From positions 1 through 61,749 of the forward strand of contig CADCFX010000003.1 of assembly GCA_902800945.1 (NCBI GenBank): a stretch of DNA of 61,749 nt. Direction: 5' to 3'. Position numbers and translations under genes: made by a program. The notes below the pieces were generated by a model. The model did no database searches and had not been told where the DNA came from. It saw only the letters and a list, made by a program, of their open reading frames with translations. This stretch comes from an uncultured Erysipelotrichaceae bacterium (GTDB taxonomy: Bacteria > Bacillota_I > Bacilli_A > RF39 > UBA660). Position 1 is the stretch's first letter. Every line of letters begins with the position of its first letter. Positions 8,340-17,724 of this stretch are shown piece by piece.

Positions 8340-9731
8340 TTATAAATGAGCTCCACCCCTATCCATATTACCATCAAAACCAGCTTCTGGTTCTAAATCA
8401 ATAACCGAATCAGAGTATTCCCAATTTCCTAGAGTTTGCCGCTCATTTAGATATCTTTCATTAAATTTTACATATAAAGCTTTAGAATTAAAGGGTATTA
8501 TAATATTTGAATCTTTTTCATCATAAAAATAATCAGCATCTAAGATGACTAACTCGCCTGCTTTTAATATTATATTTCCCCTTTTGGGATCTAAACCCAA
8601 AACCTCATCAGACGGATTCAAATCCCTTTTCCAATGAATTATATTATCTCTTTTTAAACGACCAACATTTCGTGATTGCACATCAGTCCACACAATACCT
8701 AAATTCCGCAAATTCCGAAACAATTGATATAAATCCTCTTCCGAAACCATTATATTGGTTTCGACACATTCTGTGGCTTCAATAAAGCATTCTTTTGCAC
8801 CAACTACTAAAGATTTTCGAATAATTGGAGCCACTATATATGGATTATTGGGAAATCTTTTCGTCCTTCTATTGCCAACCTTAATAACCTTTTCTCCAAT
8901 TATTAATACACGAGAATATCCCCCCCGGTTAAAAGTAATATCCGAAAATTTCTCTCCCTCATTATTCACCACATCTAATATAGCTAATCTAATTATTCCT
9001 TGTATAGTTGGATCATCTGCTCCTAAAAGAGGAGACAATTCACAAAATATAGAATTAATAGCCTTCTCTTCATGTGAATCAATATAATTCTTAACTTTAG
9101 CATACGCCAAAGAATCATCACTAACAAAGTTCATTAATGAGTATAAATTAACAACATTTTCCATAAAGCATTCAATATTATCGATTATTTTTTGTTTATT
9201 ATTTCCTTTATACACAATAGAATTTAAAGGCATAACACATTTATACTCAGCTAATAAATATAAAAAGTCCATTTGATTAGCCTCATTAAGTCTATTTAAT
9301 AAGTATTCATAAGACATACTATCTAAGCGCCTCATTGCTAATACTTCTAATATTTCATGATCAAAAAGTCTATCAATATCATCAGACCTATCATCTAAGT
9401 TTTCACAAATAGCTTCAATTATCCCAAGTATTCCATCGTTATAGGGATATTTCCTCAACCCATCTCTAAACTTCCCTTTAAAACCTGTCTTTTTCATCAA
9501 GATTTTAGAATGCAAAAGAAGAATATCATTATTAGAATCAACTATGAACGGGAGTATTTCGTCTAAAAGATCAACTACTATTTGAGCGTTTCGTTCTTTA
9601 AGGAATGATCCGTCTAATAAATGCCGAATATAATAGCTCAGTTCATAAAATTCCTCATAAAAATCCGTTGAACCACTTTTTCTAATTTCATTAGCTTCTT
9701 TTATTAGTAACAATAGTTTATTCTTTTTCAT
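8340..9731 (-). CDS. Protein-kinase-like fold protein of unknown target
   Basis: The 463-residue protein has a helical N-terminal half of unknown type and a C-terminal domain with kinase-fold landmarks. These are a glycine-rich loop (RGGYSRVLIIG, about 269-279), a VIKVG strand with a candidate ATP-binding lysine at 284, a catalytic-loop equivalent WTDVQSRNVG (Asp350 and Asn355), and a metal-binding segment LVILDADYFY (Asp398/Asp400). This is a remote relative, not a Ser/Thr kinase of known family; I recall similar uncharacterised proteins in gut Firmicutes. There is no membrane span. It is a single gene with its own probable terminator. Substrate and activity are unknown. Confidence 0.7.
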   Translation of the reverse strand: MKKNKLLLLIKEANEIRKSGSTDFYEEFYELSYYIRHLLDGSFLKERNAQIVVDLLDEILPFIVDSNNDILLLHSKILMKKTGFKGKFRDGLRKYPYNDGILGIIEAICENLDDRSDDIDRLFDHEILEVLAMRRLDSMSYEYLLNRLNEANQMDFLYLLAEYKCVMPLNSIVYKGNNKQKIIDNIECFMENVVNLYSLMNFVSDDSLAYAKVKNYIDSHEEKAINSIFCELSPLLGADDPTIQGIIRLAILDVVNNEGEKFSDITFNRGGYSRVLIIGEKVIKVGNRRTKRFPNNPYIVAPIIRKSLVVGAKECFIEATECVETNIMVSEEDLYQLFRNLRNLGIVWTDVQSRNVGRLKRDNIIHWKRDLNPSDEVLGLDPKRGNIILKAGELVILDADYFYDEKDSNIIIPFNSKALYVKFNERYLNERQTLGNWEYSDSVIDLEPEAGFDGNMDRGGAHL

Positions 9732-9819
9732 ACGTTTTCCCCAACTATCTCATTATCATTATACTATATTCTCTAAAAGAATTAAAATCATCATTTATTA
9801 ATAGACTTTAATCACACCT

Positions 9820-9850
9820 AAAAATCACCTTATTCATTAAGGTGATTTTT
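9820..9850. terminator. Bidirectional intrinsic terminator
   Basis: Thirteen-base perfect arms (AAAAATCACCTTA / TAAGGTGATTTTT) around a 5-base loop, giving a T-run on both strands. It lies just downstream of the vWA gene. Confidence 0.85.
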
Positions 9851-9873
9851 CATCATTCAACATTAATAAAGCA

Positions 9874-10476
9874 CTAATCACTCAACTTATCTTTCCAAGA
9901 TGTCCCAACTTCACCACGATCATACACACAACTAGTAGCATCAAAAACAGCGTCAAACAATTCTTTAGTACCAACACTCGTCTTCTTATAATTAGCTATA
10001 TTGTTCCTTTTTATTCCTATACTTTGCCCCTCATCATATGAATCTATATTTGCCCCTATATACATAAATTCCCAATTAGTATGTTCCTGAATCATTTTAA
10101 TTACACTAGCCCTATCATATTCCCTAGAAGCATTTTCTAAACCATCAGTTGTAATAATAAACAATACCTTATTATTAACATTATTCTTAAAAGTATTAAT
10201 AGTTTTACCTATTGCATCATACAAAGCTGTACACCCTCTACAAAAATACTCCTTATTAGTTATCTTAGCAATTTTTTGTATATCTTCTCTCATTCTTAAC
10301 ACTTCATATTGATCATCAAATAGTATTGTCGTTATTTTGGTATTATAACCATTATTTTTTAATTTTGCTAAATAACTATTATATCCCCCTATCGTATCCT
10401 CTTCCATTCCGCTCATAGAACCACTTCTATCAAGCAAGAATATTACATCCATTTCTTTGTTTTTCTTATTTTTCAT
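9874..10476 (-). CDS. von Willebrand factor A (vWA) domain protein
   Basis: The 200-residue protein is a single cytoplasmic vWA domain. A complete MIDAS metal site is visible: DRSGSMSG at about residues 16-23, a threonine around TALYDAIG, and ITTDGLENASR. There is no signal peptide, so it probably acts inside the cell as a protein-interaction or chaperone-type module. It is divergently transcribed from the HTH gene at 10552, with 75 bases between starts; this pairing is familiar from other Firmicutes genomes, although the pathway is not known to me. Confidence 0.85.
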   Translation of the reverse strand: MKNKKNKEMDVIFLLDRSGSMSGMEEDTIGGYNSYLAKLKNNGYNTKITTILFDDQYEVLRMREDIQKIAKITNKEYFCRGCTALYDAIGKTINTFKNNVNNKVLFIITTDGLENASREYDRASVIKMIQEHTNWEFMYIGANIDSYDEGQSIGIKRNNIANYKKTSVGTKELFDAVFDATSCVYDRGEVGTSWKDKLSD

Positions 10477-10551
10477 TCTATTTTCCTCTCTTTCTGCTAT
10501 AATAATACTTAATAATTTTGATCGTTTGGTCGCTTAAAAGGAGACATTTTC

Positions 10552-11109
10552 ATGAGTATTAAAGAAAAACTAGCCCAATACATTAATGAAAACTTAGAAA
10601 ACAATTTTGAAGGAATTATATACGATATCGACGAATCGTGTTTATCAGAAACCAGTTTCAAAAAGTGCGAACAAGAAACCTCACTACAAAAAAAAAGACT
10701 AAACACAATTGGCTACTCCTCGGCTAGAAAAAACAATATTAGTCTTGATAAATTTATTAATGAAAACAAAGAAGACAATAAATTTCAAAAATTATTATTT
10801 AAATATATTGATGACCGCAATTTAAAAGATAGTGATGTTTATAACAAAGTAAATATTGACAGAAGATTATTTTCTAAAATAAGAAATGATATCAATTATC
10901 ATCCTAGTAAAGAAACCATAGTCCTCCTCGCAATTGCCTTAGAATTAAGCGAAGATGAATTGCTAGATTTACTGAGAAGCGCAGAGTACTCATTGCCCAA
11001 CAATGATGTTGCTAATCTAATAATTAGATTTTGTTTTCAAGAGAAAATATATAACATAAATACAATCAATGAACTACTATACGATTATAATTGTAAAGCA
11101 ATTATTTAG
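10552..11109 (+). CDS. HTH protein of the type fused to macro domains, partner of vWA gene
   Basis: This 185-residue protein has a divergent N-terminus and a C-terminal helical domain (about residues 83-185): FQKLLFKYIDDRNLKDSDVYNKVNIDRRLFSKIRNDINYHPSKETIVLLAIALELSEDELLDLL is given here only in part as its landmarks VYNKVNIDRRLFSKIR and PSKETIVLLAIALEL. From memory, the same domain forms the C-terminus of some Firmicutes macro-domain (ADP-ribose-binding) proteins. It resembles an XRE-type helix-turn-helix. AAAAGGAGA precedes the ATG. It may regulate or act with the divergent vWA gene (inference). Its end overlaps the convergent gene by 8 bases. Confidence 0.78.
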   Translation: MSIKEKLAQYINENLENNFEGIIYDIDESCLSETSFKKCEQETSLQKKRLNTIGYSSARKNNISLDKFINENKEDNKFQKLLFKYIDDRNLKDSDVYNKVNIDRRLFSKIRNDINYHPSKETIVLLAIALELSEDELLDLLRSAEYSLPNNDVANLIIRFCFQEKIYNINTINELLYDYNCKAII

Positions 11110-11638
11110 TAATTCTCATATATACTCTACTAGTATCCTTTCCTCTAAACAAATCATATTGAAATAATAAAATCGTAATATTAGAGATTACCAAAATACC
11201 ATCTGTTAAAGCTCCAGCATAAGACCCTATTAATAAACAATAAACAACCCAAATAGTGTAAGAAATAGTAGCTCCCCAAACTACTACTTTTTTATTCTTC
11301 GTAAGGGAATAACCATCTACAACACTAGCAACCAGAGGTAATAAATCGACAAAACTTCTATATGTAACTCCTGTACATATAGAAAATACAATAACACTAC
11401 CCCAAAAAACATACTGGTCCTTATCTGTCCTAAAATAAAGATAATCTCTAACCACTTCAAAAAAACAGATAACAAGCCCACTATATGCACCCAAAAAAAA
11501 GTAATGAAGGCAATAAAAAATAGTTGAGAAAACTTGAAATACTAAAATACGATTAGTATCTTTCCTATAATAACTTAAAACTAATAACCCCCATGCCAAC
11601 AAATCCAACAATTGTATTAAAACAAAACGCCAATTCAT
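11102..11638 (-). CDS. YgjV-family inner-membrane protein
   Basis: The 178-residue protein has about six predicted membrane spans and the pattern of the Imp-YgjV family: an N-terminal LLDLLAWGLLVLSYYRKD, a second helix with FQVFSTIFYCLHYFFLGAYSG, then RDYLYFR, and near the end VWVVYCLLIGSYAGALTDGILVIS-like packing. The family has no established function. The gene stands alone and converges with the HTH gene. Confidence 0.75.
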   Translation of the reverse strand: MNWRFVLIQLLDLLAWGLLVLSYYRKDTNRILVFQVFSTIFYCLHYFFLGAYSGLVICFFEVVRDYLYFRTDKDQYVFWGSVIVFSICTGVTYRSFVDLLPLVASVVDGYSLTKNKKVVVWGATISYTIWVVYCLLIGSYAGALTDGILVISNITILLFQYDLFRGKDTSRVYMRITK

Positions 11639-11681
11639 TCTATCTACTTCCTATATTATATCTTACCACAAAAAACATCAG

Positions 11682-11714
11682 AAAAAAAGGATGTCAAGCA
11701 CAGCTTCATCCTTT
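11682..11714 (-). terminator. Terminator of the 11724-13526 gene pair
   Basis: Minus-strand arms AAAGGATG / CATCCTTT with a 13-base loop and a following T-run, just after the stop at 11724. Confidence 0.75.
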
Positions 11715-11723
11715 CTAGAATAC

Positions 11724-11999
11724 TCATTTTCTTAATAAAGCCCTAATATTTCTTTCGTATTTAGTCTTCTCTTTAAAGCTTTTAGCATTGCGTAAATTAT
11801 TATATTCATTAATAATCTTAAATTTAGTCTCATCGTCCAAATCCATTTGTCTTACTTCTTCTATTTTTGCATCTATATTATCTTCTTTATCCCCGTTCAT
11901 TAAGACGATATCTCCAAAGCTATTACTTAGTCCTAGAGCAAACAAAACATTGTCATCATTAGAATCAGTTAAATCTTCTCTCTTTTTTAACAGAGCCAC
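11724..11999 (-). CDS. Small acidic protein of unknown function
   Basis: I do not recognise this 91-residue protein. It starts MALLKKREDLTDSNDDNVLFALGLSNSFGDIVLMNG, then has a charged helical region (about residues 40-91). No membrane span. It lies 15 bases downstream of the 503-residue unknown gene with a good ribosome site (GGAGGGG), so the two form an operon ended by a terminator at 11682-11714; they probably work together. Confidence 0.7.
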   Translation of the reverse strand: MALLKKREDLTDSNDDNVLFALGLSNSFGDIVLMNGDKEDNIDAKIEEVRQMDLDDETKFKIINEYNNLRNAKSFKEKTKYERNIRALLRK

Positions 12000-12014
12000 T
12001 ATTATCCCCCTCCT

Positions 12015-13526
12015 TTATGCCGCCATTTTCAAAAATTGGCTACCATTTAATCCTTTATCAAGCATTTCATTACTAGACTCTATAAAGTACATTAAATCAT
12101 TTTTCGAAATAACAAGTTTAAGAATATTCATTCCCATCTCCTTATTATTAATCTCAACATAAATATTATCTCCTAAAAGATAAATGCGTCCATCCTCTAT
12201 AGCTGCACCTATTAAATCCATTATTTTGTTTGCATCAAACGCCAAGTCCATAGGTAAAACACTTCTTTCATAATGAATTATATTCTGTTTCGTATTTCTC
12301 CTCCGGTTTAATTCTTCTTGCTCTTTTGAACGCTCAACAAAAACTCTTATCCCTTTTTTTATTTTCTCATAGAAATCATTTACTTCCGCGCTTTTACCCT
12401 CGCCACGAGAAATATTACAAGAAACAATGTCTCCTTTTATAGCCCTTCTCAAATCTACTAATTCCTCATTAAATCTAGGAGAATTAATCTCTTTTATTAT
12501 TTGACGTAATTCAATATAATTATTTACTAGATTCTGATCAACATAATTTTTTATTCTAATTTTGCTTAAATATAAACTTCCGTAATCAACATCCATATTA
12601 AGCAAAATATACATATACATCTTAAACAAAGCCGCTATACACATATCAACGTTTACTAAACTACTAATCTCCTCATATGATTTTTGCCCATTTAATAAAA
12701 CTATTAAACGACTAAGATTCACATTGGCTTCAATACTCGCAACTTCATCTTCAATAATCCAACCTTTAATCATTTCCTTCTGCTCTACTAAAGACTTATC
12801 ATAAAAATCTCCCTTTTTAGCCTTTTCTAGAAACATTATATAATTATTAAAATCATATTTTGCTACAGACGCCTTCACTCTTTTAGGGATATTCCGAAAA
12901 AGAGTTTCAGCTATCTCATCAGATTTAATAGAACTCTTATCTATCAACATGCCCTTTGTATTTCTAACCGCCCGATTATAATTATCATCTAATTTACTCT
13001 GATTCCCAGACATTCGAACCAAAAACATTTTAGTATGATATAAATAATTCAGCAAACTATTCTCATCATGAATATCCATTTCTGCATTTTTATTGAACAA
13101 AAAAACTCTTAAAAAAGTATTCTTCTTAGACATAGCTGCCAAATTATACAACCATAAAGAACTAACAATAGCTCTAACACCATTCGCCTTAATAATAACA
13201 TTATTATCACCATCAAAAGTATAAGAACCATTTTTTAAAGAATCTATTATATCATTATATATTTTTCTATTATTCGTATTACCACTAGTATTTAAAATTT
13301 GAATGCCCCCAATTATTTCTTCTAAATCTTTACCATTAAAATTAGGATTTAAAGATACTATGCTATTAATTGAAACTAAATTAAATAGATTTATTCTAGC
13401 ATGTAAAAACTCTTCTTCCGATTCAAACTCATCTGCACCCAAATCAGAAATATTCCCTTTGTTATACAAATAGTATAATAGAGTTTCAACCGCTCTATTA
13501 GCATCTAGCATTGCTCTAGCATTCAT
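12015..13526 (-). CDS. Unknown 503-residue soluble protein
   Basis: I do not recognise this protein. It is mostly helical with no signal peptide or membrane span. Features visible are an N-terminal helical hairpin (MLDANRAVETLLYYLYNKGN), a basic central part (TLFRNIPKRVKASVAKYDFNNYIMFLEKAK), an Arg-rich stretch near residue 400 (RSKEQEELNRRRNTKQN), and a C-terminal beta-containing part (AIEDGRIYLLGDNIYVEIN). The ATG follows GGAGGTGAAGAT. It is first in a two-gene unit with the 91-residue protein. Function cannot be inferred from the sequence. Confidence 0.75.
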   Translation of the reverse strand: MNARAMLDANRAVETLLYYLYNKGNISDLGADEFESEEEFLHARINLFNLVSINSIVSLNPNFNGKDLEEIIGGIQILNTSGNTNNRKIYNDIIDSLKNGSYTFDGDNNVIIKANGVRAIVSSLWLYNLAAMSKKNTFLRVFLFNKNAEMDIHDENSLLNYLYHTKMFLVRMSGNQSKLDDNYNRAVRNTKGMLIDKSSIKSDEIAETLFRNIPKRVKASVAKYDFNNYIMFLEKAKKGDFYDKSLVEQKEMIKGWIIEDEVASIEANVNLSRLIVLLNGQKSYEEISSLVNVDMCIAALFKMYMYILLNMDVDYGSLYLSKIRIKNYVDQNLVNNYIELRQIIKEINSPRFNEELVDLRRAIKGDIVSCNISRGEGKSAEVNDFYEKIKKGIRVFVERSKEQEELNRRRNTKQNIIHYERSVLPMDLAFDANKIMDLIGAAIEDGRIYLLGDNIYVEINNKEMGMNILKLVISKNDLMYFIESSNEMLDKGLNGSQFLKMAA

Positions 13527-13574
13527 ATCTTCACCTCCTAACTCCTACACTACATTATATCAAAACATAATTAT

Positions 13575-14024
13575 CTATTTCACCAAATCCGACATGTACT
13601 TGACATTAGATTCAACAATAATTCTCATATATTCTTTAATATAATTATTAACATCATCTATATAATTTTTACAATCTTTATCATAAGAGAATTCCTCTGT
13701 TACCAAGTCCCCTCTCTTATAATCATCAATTTGATATATACACTTTTTATTACCATTTTTTAATTTTAGAATAGGATATTCTTTTCCAATACTAAGATTG
13801 TATTCATCGGTACTTATATATAATTCTTGCTCTTTTATATTCATCGAATACTTAACATTTTTCTCCCTTAATGTACACATATCCTCTATACATGTATATC
13901 CCATACTATCTAAATATCTATTCAACAAATTCTTATCACTCATATATATTTTACTATAATATAAATAACCAAATAATAACACAATAGATAACACCATTAT
14001 TAATATAACAACTTTCTTTTTCAT
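13575..14024 (-). CDS. Small membrane-anchored protein, unknown function
   Basis: A single N-terminal membrane span (about residues 4-24: VVILIMVLSIVLLFGYLYY) precedes a 125-residue extracytoplasmic domain with two closely spaced pairs of cysteines (CIEDMC near residues 40-45; KKCIYQ and KDCKNY further on), which could form disulfides. There is no lipobox. I do not recognise the family. It is a single gene on the minus strand, with its start 111 bases from the start of the divergent DUF853-type ATPase gene. Confidence 0.65.
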   Translation of the reverse strand: MKKKVVILIMVLSIVLLFGYLYYSKIYMSDKNLLNRYLDSMGYTCIEDMCTLREKNVKYSMNIKEQELYISTDEYNLSIGKEYPILKLKNGNKKCIYQIDDYKRGDLVTEEFSYDKDCKNYIDDVNNYIKEYMRIIVESNVKYMSDLVK

Positions 14025-14135
14025 ACAAACACCTATTCTATAAATATTATAAATAAAACTTAGTAATAATGCAATTTATATTCCTTGTTTTTTCCATACA
14101 TTTTATTTATAATAAAACCAATAAGGAGTGTTATT

Positions 14136-15638
14136 ATGTACTTAAATAACAAGGTTTTAGTTGGGAAAACTAAAGACAACAAAGAATTATCAATCTTATT
14201 AGACAAAGCTAATCGTCACGGCATTATCACCGGAGCATCAGGTAGTGGTAAAACTATCAGTTTAAAAGTAATGGCTGAAAGCTTCTCTGATGCTGGCGTA
14301 CCAGTCTTCTTCGCCGATGTTAAAGGAGATCTTGGCGGATGTGCCGTTGCTGGAGAAGAAAGTGAAAGCTTAAGAGAGAGAATTGAAAAACTAAAACTAG
14401 AAGGATTTGATTACAAAGAATATCCTGTTCGTTTTTGGGATATTTACGGAAAAATGGGCCATCCAATCAGAGCCAAAATAAGTGATGTAGGATCTTCAAT
14501 TCTTGCTATGATGTTAGGACTTACAGAAGTTCAAGAAGGAGTACTAGAAATAGTATTTAGAGTTGCTGCTGATGAAGGATATGAACTTGATGATCTTAAA
14601 GATTTAAAAAGCGTTTTATATTATGTTGGCAATCATGCCAAAGAATATACAGTTAAATATGGTAATATCACCTCACAAAGTGTTGGGGTTATTCAAAGAT
14701 GTATACTTACACTAGAAAAACAAGGTGGCGACAATTTCTTTGGAAAGCCAGCCTTAGATATTAATGATTTTATTCAAAACGCTAATGATGGAAGAGGCGT
14801 AATAAATATATTACATGCTGTAGAACTATTTAATTCTCCAGATTTATATGCTTCATTCTTATTATGGCTACTAACTGAATTGTTTAATGACATGCCAGAA
14901 GTTGGCGATTTAGATAAACCTAAATTAGTCTTCTTCTTTGATGAAGCACACTTATTATTTAATGGCATGCCAAACTATCGTTTAAAACAAATTACTCAAG
15001 TAGTAAAACTAATTCGTTCAAGAGGAATCGGCTTATACTTCGTATCTCAAAGTCCATCTGATATTCCTGATGAAATCTCTGCTCAATTAGGTAATAGAAT
15101 TCAACACGCCTTAAGAGCATATACTCCAGCCGAACAAAGAAATGTTAAAGCTGCTGCTGATTCACTTCGTACAAATCCAAAATTCAATACAGCTGAAGCT
15201 ATTCTAGCATTAGGAACAGGCGAAGCTTTAGTTAGTTTCCAAAATGAAAATGGGGAACCTGAAATTGTTGAAAAAGCAACTATTCTTCCACCACAAAGTA
15301 AAATGGGAACTATCGATGAAATGTCTTATAACAAAATAATTAATTCTAGCCCATTATGTGGAAAATACGAAGAACCTATTGAAGATGAATCTGCTTATGA
15401 AATAATAACTTTAAAAATAGAAGAAGAAGAAAAAGCTAAAGAAGAAGAAAAGCTACAAAAAGAACAAGAGAAAAAAGAAGCGGCTCTAAAAAGAGAAGAA
15501 GAAAAAAAGAAAAAAGAAGCTGAAAGAGCTGAAAAACAAACTGCAGGTTATCGTTTAAAGAAAAAAATAGTAAATAGTACAGAGAATAAACTAATCAATA
15601 AAGGACTTAATGCTATATTAAAAAAACTATTTAAATAA
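14136..15638 (+). CDS. HerA-like / DUF853 family P-loop ATPase
   Basis: A 500-residue P-loop ATPase of the HerA/FtsK group as found in DUF853 proteins. The sequence begins MYLNNKVLVGKTKDNKELSILL, has a Walker A motif GASGSGKT near residue 36, DVKGDLGG, a Walker B LVFFFDEAHLLF around residue 267, and the FVSQSPSDIPDEISAQLGNRIQHALRAYTP segment typical of the family (shown here in part: QSPSDIPDEI). The C-terminal 80 residues are a Glu/Lys-rich coiled coil. The ATG at 14136 follows AAGGAGTG; an in-frame ATG at 14085 has no ribosome site. Its cellular role is not established. Confidence 0.87.
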   Translation: MYLNNKVLVGKTKDNKELSILLDKANRHGIITGASGSGKTISLKVMAESFSDAGVPVFFADVKGDLGGCAVAGEESESLRERIEKLKLEGFDYKEYPVRFWDIYGKMGHPIRAKISDVGSSILAMMLGLTEVQEGVLEIVFRVAADEGYELDDLKDLKSVLYYVGNHAKEYTVKYGNITSQSVGVIQRCILTLEKQGGDNFFGKPALDINDFIQNANDGRGVINILHAVELFNSPDLYASFLLWLLTELFNDMPEVGDLDKPKLVFFFDEAHLLFNGMPNYRLKQITQVVKLIRSRGIGLYFVSQSPSDIPDEISAQLGNRIQHALRAYTPAEQRNVKAAADSLRTNPKFNTAEAILALGTGEALVSFQNENGEPEIVEKATILPPQSKMGTIDEMSYNKIINSSPLCGKYEEPIEDESAYEIITLKIEEEEKAKEEEKLQKEQEKKEAALKREEEKKKKEAERAEKQTAGYRLKKKIVNSTENKLINKGLNAILKKLFK

Positions 15639-15640
15639 TA

Positions 15641-15672
15641 AAAAGGAACTATCAATCAAGATAGTTCCTTTT
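15641..15672. terminator. Bidirectional terminator between convergent genes
   Basis: AAAAGGAACTATC and GATAGTTCCTTTT form a 13-base stem around a 6-base loop, T-rich on either strand. The stem covers the last codons of the convergent gene at 15652. Confidence 0.85.
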
Positions 15673-16053
15673 ATAGTTGTCTCTTATTATTTCATCTTTA
15701 TTAATTATCAAATATACAATATTCAATATATTTATTACTAACATAACTATATATTCTATTAATACAATTAATAGTTTACTATCATATACTTTAATAACTA
15801 AAAATCCCATAAATAGTATTACTAAAATATTAACTATATTAAAAATAAGAGTTATTTTAAAATTTGAATGAATTAGTATTCCCAACCCACTAACTACTAA
15901 GCCTATAAACGGAAATATCCATCCGACAAAAAGAGACATTAACATAATTGAAGAAAATCTATCAGAAACATTAACAAAATGCAACAATATCAAAAGACCA
16001 ATTCCAAATACAATATTAGAAAAGCCTATTATTTTTCTAAAAGTATTCATCAC
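15652..16053 (-). CDS. Small four-span membrane protein, unknown
   Basis: The 133 residues form four hydrophobic segments (about 8-27, 33-60, 68-88 and 95-118) with little else between them. I do not recognise the family. It ends in TGA inside a terminator stem. Its ATG overlaps the stop of the upstream 554-residue gene by 4 bases (ATGA), so it is translationally coupled to that gene. Confidence 0.65.
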   Translation of the reverse strand: MMNTFRKIIGFSNIVFGIGLLILLHFVNVSDRFSSIMLMSLFVGWIFPFIGLVVSGLGILIHSNFKITLIFNIVNILVILFMGFLVIKVYDSKLLIVLIEYIVMLVINILNIVYLIINKDEIIRDNYKRNYLD

Positions 16054-17714
16054 TTTAGTTTTGGAAGCTCCATAATTTCTTCCGCCCCTTCCACAATATT
16101 TATATTGCTTATTCTAAGCATGTCCCTAAAAGATATTTCTAAATAAAATGCATTATCTGTCTTTACGTAGTCTTCAATTATTATAATATTATCCAATAAA
16201 TCATTATTATTATTTGTCTTCAAGTAAAAACCTGAATGACATATAGAACTTACCATATGCCTTATAATAGAATGATTATAATTATAAGCATCCAAATCTC
16301 TGTATTTTACTTTTTTTTCAAATCTCACATTCTCTAACTCTTTTTGATAACTAACAATACCAGCCTCTAAATTAGATATATCTATACTAATTCTATTTAT
16401 ATTACTTACACACAGTTCTAATTCTTTGTGATATTTATCTTGACCCAAATTCTCTTTAGAAATGCTTTGTCTCTCAAATTTATACTTGTCTAATTCTTCG
16501 TTTCTATTCCTTATTTCTTCCTTCAATCTAATAATCTCATTTTTTATTTGGGCCTCTTCTTCCATATCTATTAAGTTCATATACTCGGGCTTAATATTAG
16601 AAAAATCCAACAAACTATAATCTATATCTTCATCATGAATATAAGCTATCATAAATTTCAATATTATTAGCATCAGAAGAATCTGTATATCTCGACGTTT
16701 TCCATCCCATTTCAAATCGCTATATGTAGATCCCTTCTCCGCCCTCTTAAGCAAATCTATTAAAAAGCCAACCGAGTCTATATAAGAATTAATATGTTCT
16801 AGAATTGTTGAATAATTGCTTAAATGCCAAATAACATTTTCTATTGTTCTAGTCTGCTTATTAACACTAAAATCCAAAAAGTTATAATTTATAAAACCTT
16901 TTATTCTATCCAAATAGCTTTCATCTAATTCGGATAATTTTTTTGTTTCTTCCTCTAACAATAATCCTTGCTTATGACACTCATTCTTCAGTAAATTATA
17001 AAATATTAAATATGCCTCTTCACTTTCTAAACCATATTTAAACTGTTTTAAATGCTTAAAATAATTATTAGCAGCATTTTTAATAATCAAAATTCCATTC
17101 TCTCGTATCTTTCTATTCTGCTCAGTTCCTTCAACATCTATCCTATAATACGTAAAACCATTAAAAAATTCATCTAAATCATCAATCCTATTACATTTCT
17201 TAATATCTTTACTAGGTATAGTATAACTAATAGCAACTCCCTTTTTTCCTTCTCCAGGATTATTATTATCAAATAGCATTACCAAATATGCCAATAACCA
17301 TCTAGCATCCACATAAAAATCATTATCAAATATTAACCTATTATCTTCTTTATTATATAAATATCTATTATTAGTAAATAAATCTTTAAGCTTAATAATC
17401 AATTCCATTTCATTTTTCGCATTTATATTACTTATTTGACTAATATCTAGCTCTCTTATAATAGATTCATCATTTAACTTATTGCTAACATGATATATAT
17501 ATCCTTCTTGCTTGTTAAAAAAAGAGTCCTCATCATTTATCAACAATTTCAAAACATATAAACTAATTACAAATTCTTGTAAGTCATCATTATGATAATA
17601 GTAAGCCGAATTACTAATAGGAAAATCTTTCCTCACGATAATATCGATTAAAGCATCTATTATTATCGCTTTATTGTTTTTATGCTTTTTAAATGCTTCA
17701 TCTGCTATTATCAT
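16050..17714 (-). CDS. Unknown 554-residue protein with C-terminal coiled coil, downstream of addA
   Basis: I do not recognise this protein. The first 390 residues are helical and rich in Asn/Ile/Lys. Residues of about 390-480 are a strong coiled coil (EEEAQIKNEIIRLKEEIRNR; LEAGIVSYQKELENV). A short mixed domain follows (IIIIEDYVKTDNAFYLEISFR). There is no signal peptide. It lies 10 bases after addA in the addB-addA operon and overlaps the next membrane-protein gene, so a link with DNA-end processing or an envelope partner is possible but not shown. Confidence 0.72.
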   Translation of the reverse strand: MIIADEAFKKHKNNKAIIIDALIDIIVRKDFPISNSAYYYHNDDLQEFVISLYVLKLLINDEDSFFNKQEGYIYHVSNKLNDESIIRELDISQISNINAKNEMELIIKLKDLFTNNRYLYNKEDNRLIFDNDFYVDARWLLAYLVMLFDNNNPGEGKKGVAISYTIPSKDIKKCNRIDDLDEFFNGFTYYRIDVEGTEQNRKIRENGILIIKNAANNYFKHLKQFKYGLESEEAYLIFYNLLKNECHKQGLLLEEETKKLSELDESYLDRIKGFINYNFLDFSVNKQTRTIENVIWHLSNYSTILEHINSYIDSVGFLIDLLKRAEKGSTYSDLKWDGKRRDIQILLMLIILKFMIAYIHDEDIDYSLLDFSNIKPEYMNLIDMEEEAQIKNEIIRLKEEIRNRNEELDKYKFERQSISKENLGQDKYHKELELCVSNINRISIDISNLEAGIVSYQKELENVRFEKKVKYRDLDAYNYNHSIIRHMVSSICHSGFYLKTNNNNDLLDNIIIIEDYVKTDNAFYLEISFRDMLRISNINIVEGAEEIMELPKLK

Positions 17715-17724
17715 AAATTACCTC

